Under the pieces are notes generated by a model that did not search any database, was not told where the DNA came from, and saw only the letters and a program-made list of their open reading frames with translations. DNA of 64,000 nt, taken from a bacterium (lineage in GTDB: Bacteria > Armatimonadota > UBA5829). The position numbers were made by a program, and so were the translations under genes. Of this stretch, positions 50,311 to 60,026 are shown in pieces. The stretch is from positions 51,606-115,605 of the forward strand of contig JAJFUS010000024.1 of the NCBI GenBank assembly GCA_021372295.1. Direction: 5' to 3'. Positions within the stretch are counted from its first letter, which is position 1. Each line of letters opens with the position of its first letter.

Positions 50311-52917
50311 GTGGACGTGAAAAAAGTAACTCCGATGGTGGCGCAGTATCAGGCCATCAAGGAGCAATATCCTGATGTCATATTGATGTTCCGCCTAGGC
50401 GACTTCTACGAAATGTTCGGGGAAGACGCCGAGATCGCCAGTCGCGAGCTTGAGATCGTGCTTACGAGCAGATCTCAAGGCTACGCGGCGGATGTCCCTA
50501 TGTGCGGTTTCCCGCATCACGCCGTCGAGCGATATGTCGCAAGGCTCATATCCAAGGGCTATCGGGTCGCTATATGCGATCAGCTCGAAGACCCCAAAAA
50601 GACTAAGAAAATCGTGAAGCGCGGCGTCACACGGGTTGTCACGCCAGGCACTATTCTCGAAGACGGCATGCTCGACGCCAAAGCAAACAACTATCTCGTA
50701 GCGGTAGCAAGCGAGCCTGATGTATATGGTGCGGCGGTGGTGGATGTCTCGACGGGCGAGTTCGCGGTAACCGAAATCGACGGCAAGCACGGCTCCCAGA
50801 AACTCCTCGAAGAACTTGGCCGGCTTTCGCCCGCAGAGGTGCTTATTAAAGAGATCGAACTGGATTTGTCTGAGCCGATCAGGCGAATTACCGGCGCGAC
50901 TGTCACCCGTTACGAAGATAACTCAATCTATCGCAAGAGTGCCCATGATGTGCTCACCGAGCAGTTCCACACGGACTCACTGCGCGGTTTTGGCGCTGAG
51001 AATATGACCGCCGGGCTGGAATCGGCGGCAATGGCGCTGGACTATCTCAAGCACACCAACGCCAATGCCCTACAATCGGTCTCCACGATGTCCACATACT
51101 CGACCAGCGGTTTTATGGTGCTGGACGCGGCGGCGCGACGCAATCTCGAGCTGACGCATTCGATGTCAGCCGAAACCAAGGGCGCAAGCCTCCTCTCGAT
51201 CATCGACAAGACGAAGACTGCGATGGGCGGCCGAACCTTGCGCAAGTGGCTCGATCAGCCTCTGCTGGATGTCCGGCAGATCAATAGACGGTTGGACTCG
51301 GTTGAGGAGTTTCATATCGACGCCCTGATGCGCGGCGAAGTGCGCGAGGTTTTAGGCAATGTGCAGGACTTGGAGCGGCTTATGTCGCGAATAGTTGCCG
51401 AGAGCGCCAATGCGCGGGATCTGGTCGGGCTGGCCCAGTCTCTGAAGCAACTTCCGCTGCTTGCCGCCGAGCTTCGCAATGTTACCACTGAGAGACTCAA
51501 GACACTTTCGGCAGCAATCGAGTTCCTCGACCCGCTCGTCGAACTTATCGACCGGGCGATTGTCGCCGATCCGCCGATGCTGATTCGCGAGGGCGGCATT
51601 ATCATCGAGGGTTACAACTGCGACCTCGATGAACTTCGCAGCGCATCTCGCGACGGCAAGAGCTGGATCGCTAGCCTGGAATCTGATGAGCGCGAACGCA
51701 CGGGCATACGCAATCTCAAGGTCGGGTATAACTCGGTTTTCGGCTACTATCTTGAGGTCACCAAACCCAATTTGCACCTCGTACCGGAGGATTACATTCG
51801 CAAGCAGACCACCACTAACGCCGAGCGCTTTATCACGCCCGGTCTCAAGGAGATGGAAGCGAAAGTGCTGGGGGCGGACGAAAAGGCCGCTGACCTGGAG
51901 TATAATCTGTTCTGTGAGGTCAGGAGCTGTGTGGCTGACGAAGCCCTCAGGGTCGCGAAAGTGGCACGCGCGGTCGCGGAAATAGATGTCTTGGCGGGGC
52001 TGGCTGAAATTGCGTCGATAAAGGGGTTCGCAAAGCCTGTCGTGACCGATGGCGATGAGCTCAGGATCAAAAACGGCCGTCATCCGGTGGTCGAGCACTT
52101 CATAGAAGAACGATTTGTGCCCAACGACACCCTCGTTAACTGCGATTCCGACCAGCTCCTGATCATTACCGGCCCGAATATGGCGGGCAAATCGACGTAT
52201 CTGCGCCAGGTCGCGCTGATTGTGCTGCTGGCTCAGATGGGCAGCTTTGTGCCTGCGGACGAGGCGACTATCGGTGTGGTCGACCGCATATTCACCCGAG
52301 TTGGCGCGCACGACGAACTCGCCAGCGGCCAATCGACGTTTATGGTCGAGATGAACGAGACGGCCAATATTCTGAATAACGCCACTCGCCGCAGCCTGAT
52401 CGTCCTGGACGAGATAGGGCGGGGGACATCCACCTACGACGGCTTGTCGATTGCGTGGGCGGTCGCTGAGGAGATCAACAAACTCGGCGCAAAGACGCTT
52501 TTCGCGACCCATTACCATCACCTCAACGACCTCGAAAAGCAGCTCAAGGGGATCAAGAACTATCGGATTGCCGTGCGTGAGGAAAAAGATCGGATCGTGT
52601 GGCTGCGCAAGATTATGCCCGGCGGCACGGATCGAAGCTACGGGATCGAGGTTGCACGGCTTGCCGGCTTGCCGATGAGCGCGATCGAGCGGGCGCAGGA
52701 CATTCTAAAAGACCTGGAATCGAACGGAACCGGGTCGAAAGCGGTCGGAAAAGGCGCTAAAGTGAACGCAAAACGCGAGACTCTTCAGCTCACTCTCTTT
52801 GAGGGCGAGAAGCATCCTGTTATAGAAGAGATGGAAAAGTTGGACATAGCTACCATGTCGCCTATCGAGGCTATGAACAAGCTTTATGAGTTGCAAAAGC
52901 GGGTGGAGAAGGGATAA
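50311..52917 (+). CDS. mutS: DNA mismatch repair protein MutS
   Basis: An 868-residue MutS. The mismatch-recognition motif is in the N-terminus (MFRLGDFYEMFGEDA, family FYE), followed by connector, lever and clamp domains, then the ATPase with Walker A GPNMAGKSTYLRQ (from residue 621), Walker B LIVLDEIGRGTSTYDG and ATHYHHL. The C-terminal QLTLF (826-830) is a clean beta-clamp-binding pentapeptide. GTG 50311 is the chosen start (GAGG about 10 nt upstream); a longer frame from TTG 50245 would translate the heptamer array and is unlikely. Confidence 0.97.
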   Translation: MDVKKVTPMVAQYQAIKEQYPDVILMFRLGDFYEMFGEDAEIASRELEIVLTSRSQGYAADVPMCGFPHHAVERYVARLISKGYRVAICDQLEDPKKTKKIVKRGVTRVVTPGTILEDGMLDAKANNYLVAVASEPDVYGAAVVDVSTGEFAVTEIDGKHGSQKLLEELGRLSPAEVLIKEIELDLSEPIRRITGATVTRYEDNSIYRKSAHDVLTEQFHTDSLRGFGAENMTAGLESAAMALDYLKHTNANALQSVSTMSTYSTSGFMVLDAAARRNLELTHSMSAETKGASLLSIIDKTKTAMGGRTLRKWLDQPLLDVRQINRRLDSVEEFHIDALMRGEVREVLGNVQDLERLMSRIVAESANARDLVGLAQSLKQLPLLAAELRNVTTERLKTLSAAIEFLDPLVELIDRAIVADPPMLIREGGIIIEGYNCDLDELRSASRDGKSWIASLESDERERTGIRNLKVGYNSVFGYYLEVTKPNLHLVPEDYIRKQTTTNAERFITPGLKEMEAKVLGADEKAADLEYNLFCEVRSCVADEALRVAKVARAVAEIDVLAGLAEIASIKGFAKPVVTDGDELRIKNGRHPVVEHFIEERFVPNDTLVNCDSDQLLIITGPNMAGKSTYLRQVALIVLLAQMGSFVPADEATIGVVDRIFTRVGAHDELASGQSTFMVEMNETANILNNATRRSLIVLDEIGRGTSTYDGLSIAWAVAEEINKLGAKTLFATHYHHLNDLEKQLKGIKNYRIAVREEKDRIVWLRKIMPGGTDRSYGIEVARLAGLPMSAIERAQDILKDLESNGTGSKAVGKGAKVNAKRETLQLTLFEGEKHPVIEEMEKLDIATMSPIEAMNKLYELQKRVEKG

Positions 52918-52923
52918 GCAACC

Positions 52924-53418
52924 ATGACAAGCAATGCTTTGGTTGTGACAAAGCGGGATGTTCCATTTTACGACCGTCCACCAATGATATGGCTTTGGCT
53001 ATCCGCAGCTCCCGTGAGCTTGATTGGTGTGTTCATGAAACCTGGATTTGCTGTGTTGTTCCGACCCGTTTCAGGCAACGCGTTTGCTCAGGTCGCGCTA
53101 GCAGTCGCGGTCGGGGCCACAGTTGGCATCTTTCACTCATGGTTATATGTTCTTTACTTTTCAAACGGCGTTGTCAGCAAGAAAGAGTCTCATGTTGAAG
53201 AGACGGAAATGCTGATCTCGGTTCATGGAGTAAAAATGGGGACATTGCTGCTTGGCCGAATGGTTGTCCTCTTTGGCGGACTGTACCTCTTTTACTTGGC
53301 AATGTTCCTTATAGGAAAGGTTACAAATTTCAGTTTTTCGAGTTTGTTCTTTATGCAATCACTGTGGCTGTTCCACTGGTTGTTCGTTTTTCTTTGGTAC
53401 AGGCGGCTCTCTAACTAA
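52924..53418 (+). CDS. Hypothetical membrane protein, four helices
   Basis: A 164-residue protein with helices at about 20-40, 53-80, 103-127 and 135-160. It starts 6 bp after mutS and stops 3 bp before mutL, so it is part of that operon. No family recognised. The C-terminal LWLFHWLFVFLWYRRL is strongly aromatic. Confidence 0.65.
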   Translation: MTSNALVVTKRDVPFYDRPPMIWLWLSAAPVSLIGVFMKPGFAVLFRPVSGNAFAQVALAVAVGATVGIFHSWLYVLYFSNGVVSKKESHVEETEMLISVHGVKMGTLLLGRMVVLFGGLYLFYLAMFLIGKVTNFSFSSLFFMQSLWLFHWLFVFLWYRRLSN

Positions 53419-53421
53419 CTT

Positions 53422-55293
53422 ATGGAAGATGTATCACCACACAACCGAATATCCCTCCTCGATGAGCACACCGCAAATCGAATAGCGGCTGGCGAGGTAG
53501 TCGAACGCCCGGCTTCGGTGGTAAAAGAGCTTGTCGAGAACTCGATTGACGCGGGCGCAACGCAAATCTTCGTCACGCTGGAAGAGGGCGGCAAGGAGCT
53601 TATCAAGATAGTGGATAACGGCTGTGGCATGACTCGTGACGACGCCGTGCTCTCGCTGCAGCGCCACGCCACTTCCAAAATCAGGGACGCTGAGGACTTG
53701 GAGTCGATCAGCACTCTGGGTTTCAGAGGCGAGGCTCTGCCGAGTATTGCGTCTGTGTCGGTTGTCGAGATCGTCACAAAGTGCGAAGAGTCGGATGGCG
53801 TGCGGCTGGAAGTTGAGGCGGGCACGATCACTAATCTCGAAACGGTCGGAGCGCCGCAGGGGACAACAATATCCGTGCGAAAGCTCTTCTTTAACACTCC
53901 GGCGCGGTTAAAGTTTTTGAAGTCTTCTTCAACAGAGTTATCCCATATCACGGATATAATCGGGTGGTTTGCGATGGCGTATCCGTCGATCCATTTCCGG
54001 CTGATGCACAATAACCGCGAGGTCGTCGCATCGCACGGCACTGGGGTTCGCATCAATAGTATCACTCAAGTTATGGGCAAAGACACCGCTAAGCAGCTTG
54101 CACCGGTGAGTTTTGAGACGCCCGTGATGAAGGTCGAGGGATTTGTGTCGAACCCGCAGCTCACGAAAGTCAATCGGCGCGATCAGATATTTTTTGTGAA
54201 CGGTCGCCCGATCAAGAGCCGAACCGTCACTCACGCGCTCGACCAGGCATATCGCGGACTGCTGCCGCCGGGTCGATTCGCCGTGGCTGTGCTTTTTATC
54301 GAGCTTGTGCCCCAGCTTGTGGATGTGAACGTCCACCCGACTAAAACTGAGGTCAAGTTTTCCAGCGAAAACGAGATTCACAGCGCAGTCCATCGAGCTG
54401 TAAACGATGCCCTGATGCATGGGGCCGCCGCTCCGACAATTACCCGTTCGAGTTCGATTAACGTGCAGCAGCATCGTCTCGTGTCCGATCTCAGGCTGCG
54501 ACCGGATGAGCCGCAGTATCGTCAAGGCAGTTTTGCGCAGCCGTCCGAGACCGACATCGCTGCGTTCAAGCAAGCATTATCTGAGCGCCGGGAGATGGCC
54601 GTTTCCGAAGTTACATCGATTGACGACCCGTTTGTGTGGACTAAAGGCGCAGGTGTTCCGATGGAAGAATCGCCTGTTCCTGAAGCCGATTTTGAGGCGG
54701 TTCGGACTGTCGGGTTGAATGGTGTCAAAGTAATAGGTCAGGCTAGAAACTTATACATACTTGCGCAGTGTGATGATGGCGTCCTTATCATTGATCAGCA
54801 CGTCGCGCACGAGAGGGTGCTCTTTGACCGCATGATGAGAGCGCGCGAGCAACATGGCATTGCGATTCAGGGGCTTGTCGTACCGATTACGCTGTCTCTG
54901 AGTGCAAGGGAAAGCGCCATAGTCTCACAGAGACTGCCGGAAATAAAGAAGGCCGGTTATGAACTGGAGTCGTTTGGCACAAATACGTATGTAATGCGCG
55001 GCGCGCCAGCGACTGTAAAGCTTGATGAAGCCGAAAACACTCTACGCGACATGATTGGGGAACTTGTCGATCTCAGCATCTCGAAACATCTTCTTATCAG
55101 GCCGGATCAGGTGCTTATCACGGCATCGTGCAAGATGGCCGTCAAAGCAGGTGAATCGCTCACGATGGAAGAGATGGAACGCCTCGTTGATGACTTGCTG
55201 AAGACTGAAAACCCGTTCGTTTGTCCACATGGTCGTCCGATCATTATCAGCCTCTCCAACTGGGAACTGGACAGAAAATTCCACAGAGCATAA
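53422..55293 (+). CDS. mutL: DNA mismatch repair protein MutL
   Basis: A 623-residue MutL. The N-terminal GHKL ATPase has IAAGEVVERPASVVKELVENSIDAGAT, DNGCGM, GFRGEALPSIASV and FFNTPARLKFLK. The C-terminal dimer domain carries the endonuclease metal motif variant DQHVAHERV (family DQHAxxE), ASCKMAVKAGESL and FVCPHGRPIII, so this is a nicking MutL rather than the E. coli type, which fits a genome without MutH. It follows mutS with one small membrane-protein gene between. Confidence 0.96.
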   Translation: MEDVSPHNRISLLDEHTANRIAAGEVVERPASVVKELVENSIDAGATQIFVTLEEGGKELIKIVDNGCGMTRDDAVLSLQRHATSKIRDAEDLESISTLGFRGEALPSIASVSVVEIVTKCEESDGVRLEVEAGTITNLETVGAPQGTTISVRKLFFNTPARLKFLKSSSTELSHITDIIGWFAMAYPSIHFRLMHNNREVVASHGTGVRINSITQVMGKDTAKQLAPVSFETPVMKVEGFVSNPQLTKVNRRDQIFFVNGRPIKSRTVTHALDQAYRGLLPPGRFAVAVLFIELVPQLVDVNVHPTKTEVKFSSENEIHSAVHRAVNDALMHGAAAPTITRSSSINVQQHRLVSDLRLRPDEPQYRQGSFAQPSETDIAAFKQALSERREMAVSEVTSIDDPFVWTKGAGVPMEESPVPEADFEAVRTVGLNGVKVIGQARNLYILAQCDDGVLIIDQHVAHERVLFDRMMRAREQHGIAIQGLVVPITLSLSARESAIVSQRLPEIKKAGYELESFGTNTYVMRGAPATVKLDEAENTLRDMIGELVDLSISKHLLIRPDQVLITASCKMAVKAGESLTMEEMERLVDDLLKTENPFVCPHGRPIIISLSNWELDRKFHRA

Positions 55294-55314
55294 GGCGCAT
55301 TGCGCACGTCACGT

Positions 55315-55343
55315 TTGACTCCAGGCTCGCTCTATGTTACCAT
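55315..55343 (+). promoter_or_regulatory. Candidate promoter of der
   Basis: TTGACT (55315-55320), 17-nt spacer, TACCAT (55338-55343), 31 bp before the ATG. Confidence 0.55.
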
Positions 55344-55374
55344 CTGATTCGTAAACAAGGGGCAAATTAAACAC

Positions 55375-56691
55375 ATGGATAAACCATTAGTTGCAATAGT
55401 CGGCAGGCCGAATGTTGGCAAATCGACGCTTTTTAACAGAATTGTGGGTCGCAGGATCGCTATAGTCGAGGATACGGCGGGCATCACTCGCGACCGAATA
55501 TACGCCGAGGCCGAGTGGAACGGCCGCGAGTTCGTGATGATCGACACCGGCGGAATTTTGCTCAATGAAGTCGATCCGCTGAAGAATGAAGTGACGATCC
55601 AGGCTCAGGTCGCGCTGGATGAAGCCGATGTGATCCTGTTTATGGTCGATGCCACGACCGGCGTGACTCCCGGCGACGAAGATATTGCCGATCAATTGCG
55701 CACATCGTCCAAGCCGGTGCTGCTGGTCGCCAATAAGGCCGATAACGACGTCAGAGAGCAGGACGCAATGGAGTTTTTCGCGCTTGGTGTCGGCGACATT
55801 CATCCGTTGTCGGCGTTGAACGGGCGCGCCGTGGCCGATCTTCTTGATGAGGTCGTGAAGGCGCTTCCAGAGGAAGGCAAGGAGCCTGCGTATCCTGAAG
55901 ACGCCATCAGGATTGCTATTATAGGTCGGCCGAATGTGGGAAAATCGTCGCTGGTAAACGCGATTCTCGGCGAGAAGCGGGCGATTGTCTCGGATATTCC
56001 TGGCACGACCCGCGACGCCGTCGATACAGTGCTGCGGCGGGGTGACGACGAGATCGTGTTGATCGATACTGCGGGCATCAGGAAGTCGGGCAAAATTCAA
56101 GGTTCGGTGGAATATTATACTGTTCTTCGAGCGGTTCGAGCGATGGAGCGGGCAGATGTCGCGATGATCGTGATCGACGCATTCGACGGCCTGCGTGACG
56201 GCGACAAACGTGTTGCTGGATTTGCGCATGAGGCAGGTCGAGCGTGCGTGATTGTCGTCAACAAGTGGGATTTGTGCTCTGAGGAAGACATGCGAGAGTT
56301 TGCCGAAAAAGTCCACAAGCAGATTCCGTTCCTGGACTACGCCCCGGTGGTGTTTACGTCCGCCGTCGAGGGTATGGGTATAACCGACGCGGTCGATACG
56401 GCAATGGATGCGGCGGCAAACCATGCTATGCGCATATCGACAGGCGAACTCAACAGGATACTTCAGGACGCCGTTGATGAGCACCCGTACTCGCGCAAGG
56501 GCAAAGATTTTCGAGTTCGATACGCAACAATGTCCGACGTGAAGCCGCCGACAATCGTCATTTTTGTCAATAACCCCGATCTGGCGCACTTTTCATACGT
56601 ACGCTACCTTGAAAACAGGATAAGGCGGGAGTATTCTTATGAAGGGACTCCTCTTAGGCTGATAATCAGAAGGGCGAAAAAGGAGAGGTAG
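55375..56691 (+). CDS. der: Ribosome biogenesis GTPase Der (EngA)
   Basis: A 438-residue double GTPase needed for 50S assembly. Domain 1 has GRPNVGKSTLFNRI, DTGGI and NKADN; domain 2 has GRPNVGKSSLVNAI, DTAGI and NKWDLC; the C-terminal KH-like domain runs from about 350 (ISTGELNRILQDAV). Start ATG after GGGGC. It is followed 3 bp later by plsY. Confidence 0.97.
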   Translation: MDKPLVAIVGRPNVGKSTLFNRIVGRRIAIVEDTAGITRDRIYAEAEWNGREFVMIDTGGILLNEVDPLKNEVTIQAQVALDEADVILFMVDATTGVTPGDEDIADQLRTSSKPVLLVANKADNDVREQDAMEFFALGVGDIHPLSALNGRAVADLLDEVVKALPEEGKEPAYPEDAIRIAIIGRPNVGKSSLVNAILGEKRAIVSDIPGTTRDAVDTVLRRGDDEIVLIDTAGIRKSGKIQGSVEYYTVLRAVRAMERADVAMIVIDAFDGLRDGDKRVAGFAHEAGRACVIVVNKWDLCSEEDMREFAEKVHKQIPFLDYAPVVFTSAVEGMGITDAVDTAMDAAANHAMRISTGELNRILQDAVDEHPYSRKGKDFRVRYATMSDVKPPTIVIFVNNPDLAHFSYVRYLENRIRREYSYEGTPLRLIIRRAKKER

Positions 56692-56694
56692 TAG

Positions 56695-57324
56695 GTGAGA
56701 TTGGCTCTGGCGCTTGCGTCGTGTTATTTGTTGGGCAGCGTGCCATTCGGCATGATTATGGGAATGCTGCGGAAAGTTGATATTCGTCAATACGGCAGCG
56801 GCAATATCGGCGCATCTAATGTTTTGAGGATTCTGGGCACTGGACCGGGCGTTCTGGTGCTTGTGCTGGATACGCTCAAGGGTTTCGCCGCTGTAATGAT
56901 ATGTAAGGCGCTGGGCCTGGACGCACACTGGGTCGTGGCGGGCGCGCTGTGCGGGATTCTGGGGCATACGTTCTCGGTGTTTTTGCGCTTCAGGGGAGGC
57001 AAAGGGGTTGCCACCAGTCTGGGCGTGATTTTTGGTCTGAACTGGCTTATTGCGCTAATTGCGTTCGCTCTTTGGGTGATACTGGTAGGTATCACTCGCT
57101 ATATATCGCTCGCCTCGATCATCGCTACGATATCAGTGCCGTCAATGATGTTCTTTTGGAAATCGCAGCATGTACCTGTTGCGTTTCAAGCGCTTGCGGT
57201 AGTTGCGGCGCTGGCGATTGTGGTCAAACATACATCGAATGTGAAGAGGCTCCTGAGCGGCACTGAGGCCAAAATTGGCGAGAGAGTAGACATCACCAAA
57301 AAGAAAGAGGAGCAGTCATTATGA
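56695..57324 (+). CDS. plsY: Acyl-phosphate glycerol-3-phosphate acyltransferase
   Basis: PlsY makes lysophosphatidate from acyl-phosphate in the inner membrane. The 209-residue protein has about five helices and the three family motifs: LLGSVPFGMIMG, YGSGNIGASNVLRILG and FRGGKGVATSLGV. GTG start after AGGAGAGG. The stop overlaps the ATG of the AMMECR1 gene (ATGA). Confidence 0.95.
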   Translation: MRLALALASCYLLGSVPFGMIMGMLRKVDIRQYGSGNIGASNVLRILGTGPGVLVLVLDTLKGFAAVMICKALGLDAHWVVAGALCGILGHTFSVFLRFRGGKGVATSLGVIFGLNWLIALIAFALWVILVGITRYISLASIIATISVPSMMFFWKSQHVPVAFQALAVVAALAIVVKHTSNVKRLLSGTEAKIGERVDITKKKEEQSL

Positions 57325-57833
57325 GCAGTCCTCATGTCGAACTGGCTATGATGGCTATAAGTGAATATTTGCAGGTCGGCAATCTGCCCGGCCTGCCGAA
57401 TGATGTGCCCGGCGAGTTGCTTGAGACTCGGGCGGGAGCGTTTGTCTGTCTGAAGCGGGACGGCCAACTTCGCGGCTGCATTGGTACTATCGAGCCCGTT
57501 ATGGACAATCTCGCGCTGGAGATTATGGAGAACGCTGTTAGCGCGGCGACAAGAGACCCTCGCTTTATGCCAGTTCAGATGCGGGAACTTGATGGGATCG
57601 TGTGTTCGGTAGATGTGTTGAGCCCGTCCGAGGAAGTGCACGATATTCGTGACCTCGATCCCAAGAGGTACGGCGTTATTGTAGAAAGCGGCCAGAGACG
57701 AGGTCTTCTGCTGCCGGATCTTGATGGTGTGGATTCAGTCGATCAACAAATAGACATAGCCCGTCGCAAAGCATACATTAATCATGCGGATCAAATTAAA
57801 CTCTACCGTTTTGAAGTGCTGAGATATGATTAA
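57321..57833 (+). CDS. AMMECR1-domain protein
   Basis: A 170-residue AMMECR1 domain protein with the signature LRGCIGTIEPV (about 50-60) and SAATRDPRFMPV. The family often stands beside a Memo-like protein and a radical SAM protein (the AmmeMemoRadiSam set), possibly for a peptide or cofactor modification, but neither partner is next to it here. The ATG overlaps plsY. Confidence 0.88.
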   Translation: MSSPHVELAMMAISEYLQVGNLPGLPNDVPGELLETRAGAFVCLKRDGQLRGCIGTIEPVMDNLALEIMENAVSAATRDPRFMPVQMRELDGIVCSVDVLSPSEEVHDIRDLDPKRYGVIVESGQRRGLLLPDLDGVDSVDQQIDIARRKAYINHADQIKLYRFEVLRYD

Positions 57834-57885
57834 CCTCAGCCATATTGACATAAATCATTAATATTAGAATATCATATCTCTGCAA

Positions 57886-57902
57886 TTGGCACGATTTATG
57901 CA
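57886..57902 (+). promoter_or_regulatory. Sigma-54-type (-24/-12) promoter of the second PEP-CTERM gene
   Basis: TTGGCACGATTTATGCA: GG (57888-57889) and GC (57900-57901) are separated by exactly 10 nt. The ATG is 51 bp downstream of the GC. Core shared with the motif at 27857-27873. Confidence 0.7.
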
Positions 57903-57952
57903 CATGAGTTTTCTGGCTGGGGGGCCACACGAAAACAGGAGGTTTGATATTC

Positions 57953-58501
57953 ATGAAAATTTGCACTGCTTTCGTAGTACCCCTGCTGTTGATTCTCTTT
58001 GCGTCCGGAGTATATGCTTCGGCCACATGGCAGGTCGTTAACAACGGCACCAGCACCACTTACGTCTATTCTTACACTAACACTGAGGAATCCGCAGATT
58101 ATATCACCGGATTCCACGTCTATGCTCCCGTTGATGCATCGCTAATTACCAACTGGGATGCTGATACCGGGTGGGAGTTCGGCATAGAATCTGACCCAAC
58201 GGGCGCGTCAGACATCTGCTGGTATACAGACGACGCCGAGACTTACGGGATCAGTGACGGCAATATGCTTACGGTAAGCATAACTGCCGCATCGACCACG
58301 ACGACCGTCTATGACTACGTACTGGAAGATTTCCCGGTGGGCAATTGGGGCTATGACGCACAGACCAGCGGAGGAACCTGGGTGATGATAGGCTCACTGG
58401 CTGTGCCCAGCGGCAGCGAAACCGCCGAGACTCCCGAACCTGCAAGTCTGCTTGCGCTATTAGCGGGATGCGCCGCCGTTATCGCCAGACGCAGAAAATA
58501 G
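57953..58501 (+). CDS. PEP-CTERM secreted protein
   Basis: A 182-residue secreted protein with a signal peptide (MKICTAFVVPLLLILFASGVYA), a ~120-residue beta-rich domain (STTYVYSYTN, YITGFHVYAPVDASLI, WEFGIESD, TVYDYVLEDF) and the C-terminal sorting signal TPEPASLLALLAGCAAVIARRRK in pieces: PEP, hydrophobic helix, Arg-rich end. Exosortase would cleave it and attach or release it at the surface; PEP-CTERM proteins are often matrix components. No exosortase is in the window. ATG 57953 follows ACAGGAGG at 10 nt. Confidence 0.85.
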   Translation: MKICTAFVVPLLLILFASGVYASATWQVVNNGTSTTYVYSYTNTEESADYITGFHVYAPVDASLITNWDADTGWEFGIESDPTGASDICWYTDDAETYGISDGNMLTVSITAASTTTTVYDYVLEDFPVGNWGYDAQTSGGTWVMIGSLAVPSGSETAETPEPASLLALLAGCAAVIARRRK

Positions 58502-58532
58502 GCGTGAAGACGTTATAATGCTGCTGAGTTTG

Positions 58533-58570
58533 AACTGCCGGCCTCGCTATTGGGGTCGGCAGTTTTTTTT
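58533..58570 (+). terminator. Terminator after the second PEP-CTERM gene
   Basis: Stem AACTGCCGGCC/GGTCGGCAGTT (11 bp with one G-T pair) followed by eight T's ending at 58570. Confidence 0.9.
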
Positions 58571-58808
58571 AATCGTGGAGCAATTTCTTCTCGATAAAAG
58601 ACAATGCTTGGAGACTGTTCAGTTCTACGGGGTCATCTGTCGAGCGGAAAAACACTATCTGAGAGTGCGAGACGCATAGACACATCAACTTGCCGTTTTG
58701 GTCGTCAGTCCTGACAGAGCATAATTGGCTAAGACTGTAATCTCAAGCGGTTTCGACCGATAATCTTCATGAAATATTCCGATAACACTTATACCGGGAG
58801 TGTGGTGT

Positions 58809-60026
58809 ATGAGGATTGCTACGTCTTGGTCAGAATTGCCCGATACGGCCTGTGCGGTTCGGGAAGCGTTCGATATGCTCCTTGAGCGGCTCGGAAATAT
58901 GCCCAACATCATTGTTATTCAATCAACAGAACAGTATGATTTCAATCTGATGATCTCATTGCTGGGCGCGTTTGCACCCAATACGCGTATACACGGAAGC
59001 ACATCCAGCGTAGGTGTTATGACCGAAGATGGCTTCCACAGCAAAGACAGTCAGAGCATCGGGTTCCTTGGAATATATGATCCCGACGGAAGCTATGGAG
59101 TCGGAGCTGTCGCAATCGACGATGACGCACAGGCAGCGGCTAGTAAGGCGATCGAGGTAGCTCTTACCGACGCCGATAGGCCCGGAGAAATACCAGGATT
59201 CGTGCTGTTGGCATGTTCGCCTAACAATGAAGAGGCCATCATTCATGGGATTCAGGATGTGATTGGGCCTGGCGTGCCGATTATCGGCGGAACATCGGCG
59301 GACAACATGCTCGACTGCCACTGGAAGCAGTTCACATCGTCGGGCGTATATTCGGAAGCCATCGAGGTGACGACAGTATTTCCATCGGTCGAGTTCGGAT
59401 ACTCATTCCACAGCGGATTTTCACCATCGGCAAAAACCGGGCGCGTTACCCGCGCGAATGATCGCACAATCTATGAAATTGATGGCCGGCCAGCCGTTTC
59501 GGTCTATTACGAGTGGCTCGGGGAATCGGTTGCCAAAACTTTACCCAAAGAGGGATACATCTTCAAAAACGTTAAGCATTATCCTCATGCTTTTGGTCGG
59601 ATTATAGGGACAGTCGAAAACGTGCCGTATTATCTGATCTCGCAACCTCACACTGCAATGCCGGACGGCTCGCTTTTACTCTTTACGCAGATAGAGACAG
59701 GCGATGAAATCATATTAATGTCCGAGCCGAGATCTGGTCTGATCTCCAAGGCGGGCCGAGTAGTACAGGCTGCTATGAACAGTGCAGATATGAGTCCGCA
59801 GGATGTTTGCGGAGTCCTACTTATGTGCTGTGCGGGATATCTCCTGCCGCAAGACGAAATGAATGCTGCGGCGCAGACTATTCGAGCGGCGGTCGGCGGA
59901 AAACCGTTTTTGAGCGCTTTTTCCTATGGTGAGCAGGGGCCATTTGTGAGTGGTGAGAATCGGCATGGTAATTTGATGGTATCGGCGCTTGTATTCGGAG
60001 AGAACAGGGGGCTGAGTGGTGACTAG
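58809..60026 (+). CDS. FIST-domain sensory protein
   Basis: A 405-residue protein with FIST N (about 25-215; [59 protein letters not shown]) and FIST C (about 220-390; [27 protein letters not shown]). FIST domains are ligand-sensing parts of signalling proteins, probably for amino acids or related small molecules. The histidine kinase gene starts 11 bp before its stop, so the two are coupled and probably work as one sensor system. ATG 58809 follows GGGAG. Confidence 0.85.
   Translation: MRIATSWSELPDTACAVREAFDMLLERLGNMPNIIVIQSTEQYDFNLMISLLGAFAPNTRIHGSTSSVGVMTEDGFHSKDSQSIGFLGIYDPDGSYGVGAVAIDDDAQAAASKAIEVALTDADRPGEIPGFVLLACSPNNEEAIIHGIQDVIGPGVPIIGGTSADNMLDCHWKQFTSSGVYSEAIEVTTVFPSVEFGYSFHSGFSPSAKTGRVTRANDRTIYEIDGRPAVSVYYEWLGESVAKTLPKEGYIFKNVKHYPHAFGRIIGTVENVPYYLISQPHTAMPDGSLLLFTQIETGDEIILMSEPRSGLISKAGRVVQAAMNSADMSPQDVCGVLLMCCAGYLLPQDEMNAAAQTIRAAVGGKPFLSAFSYGEQGPFVSGENRHGNLMVSALVFGENRGLSGD

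Noticed and set aside
51352..52521. 389-codon open frame antisense to mutS
   Set aside because: Lies wholly inside the conserved core of mutS; composition typical of a reverse-frame shadow.
55387..56589. 400-codon open frame antisense to der
   Set aside because: Same reason; the sense strand encodes both G domains of Der.
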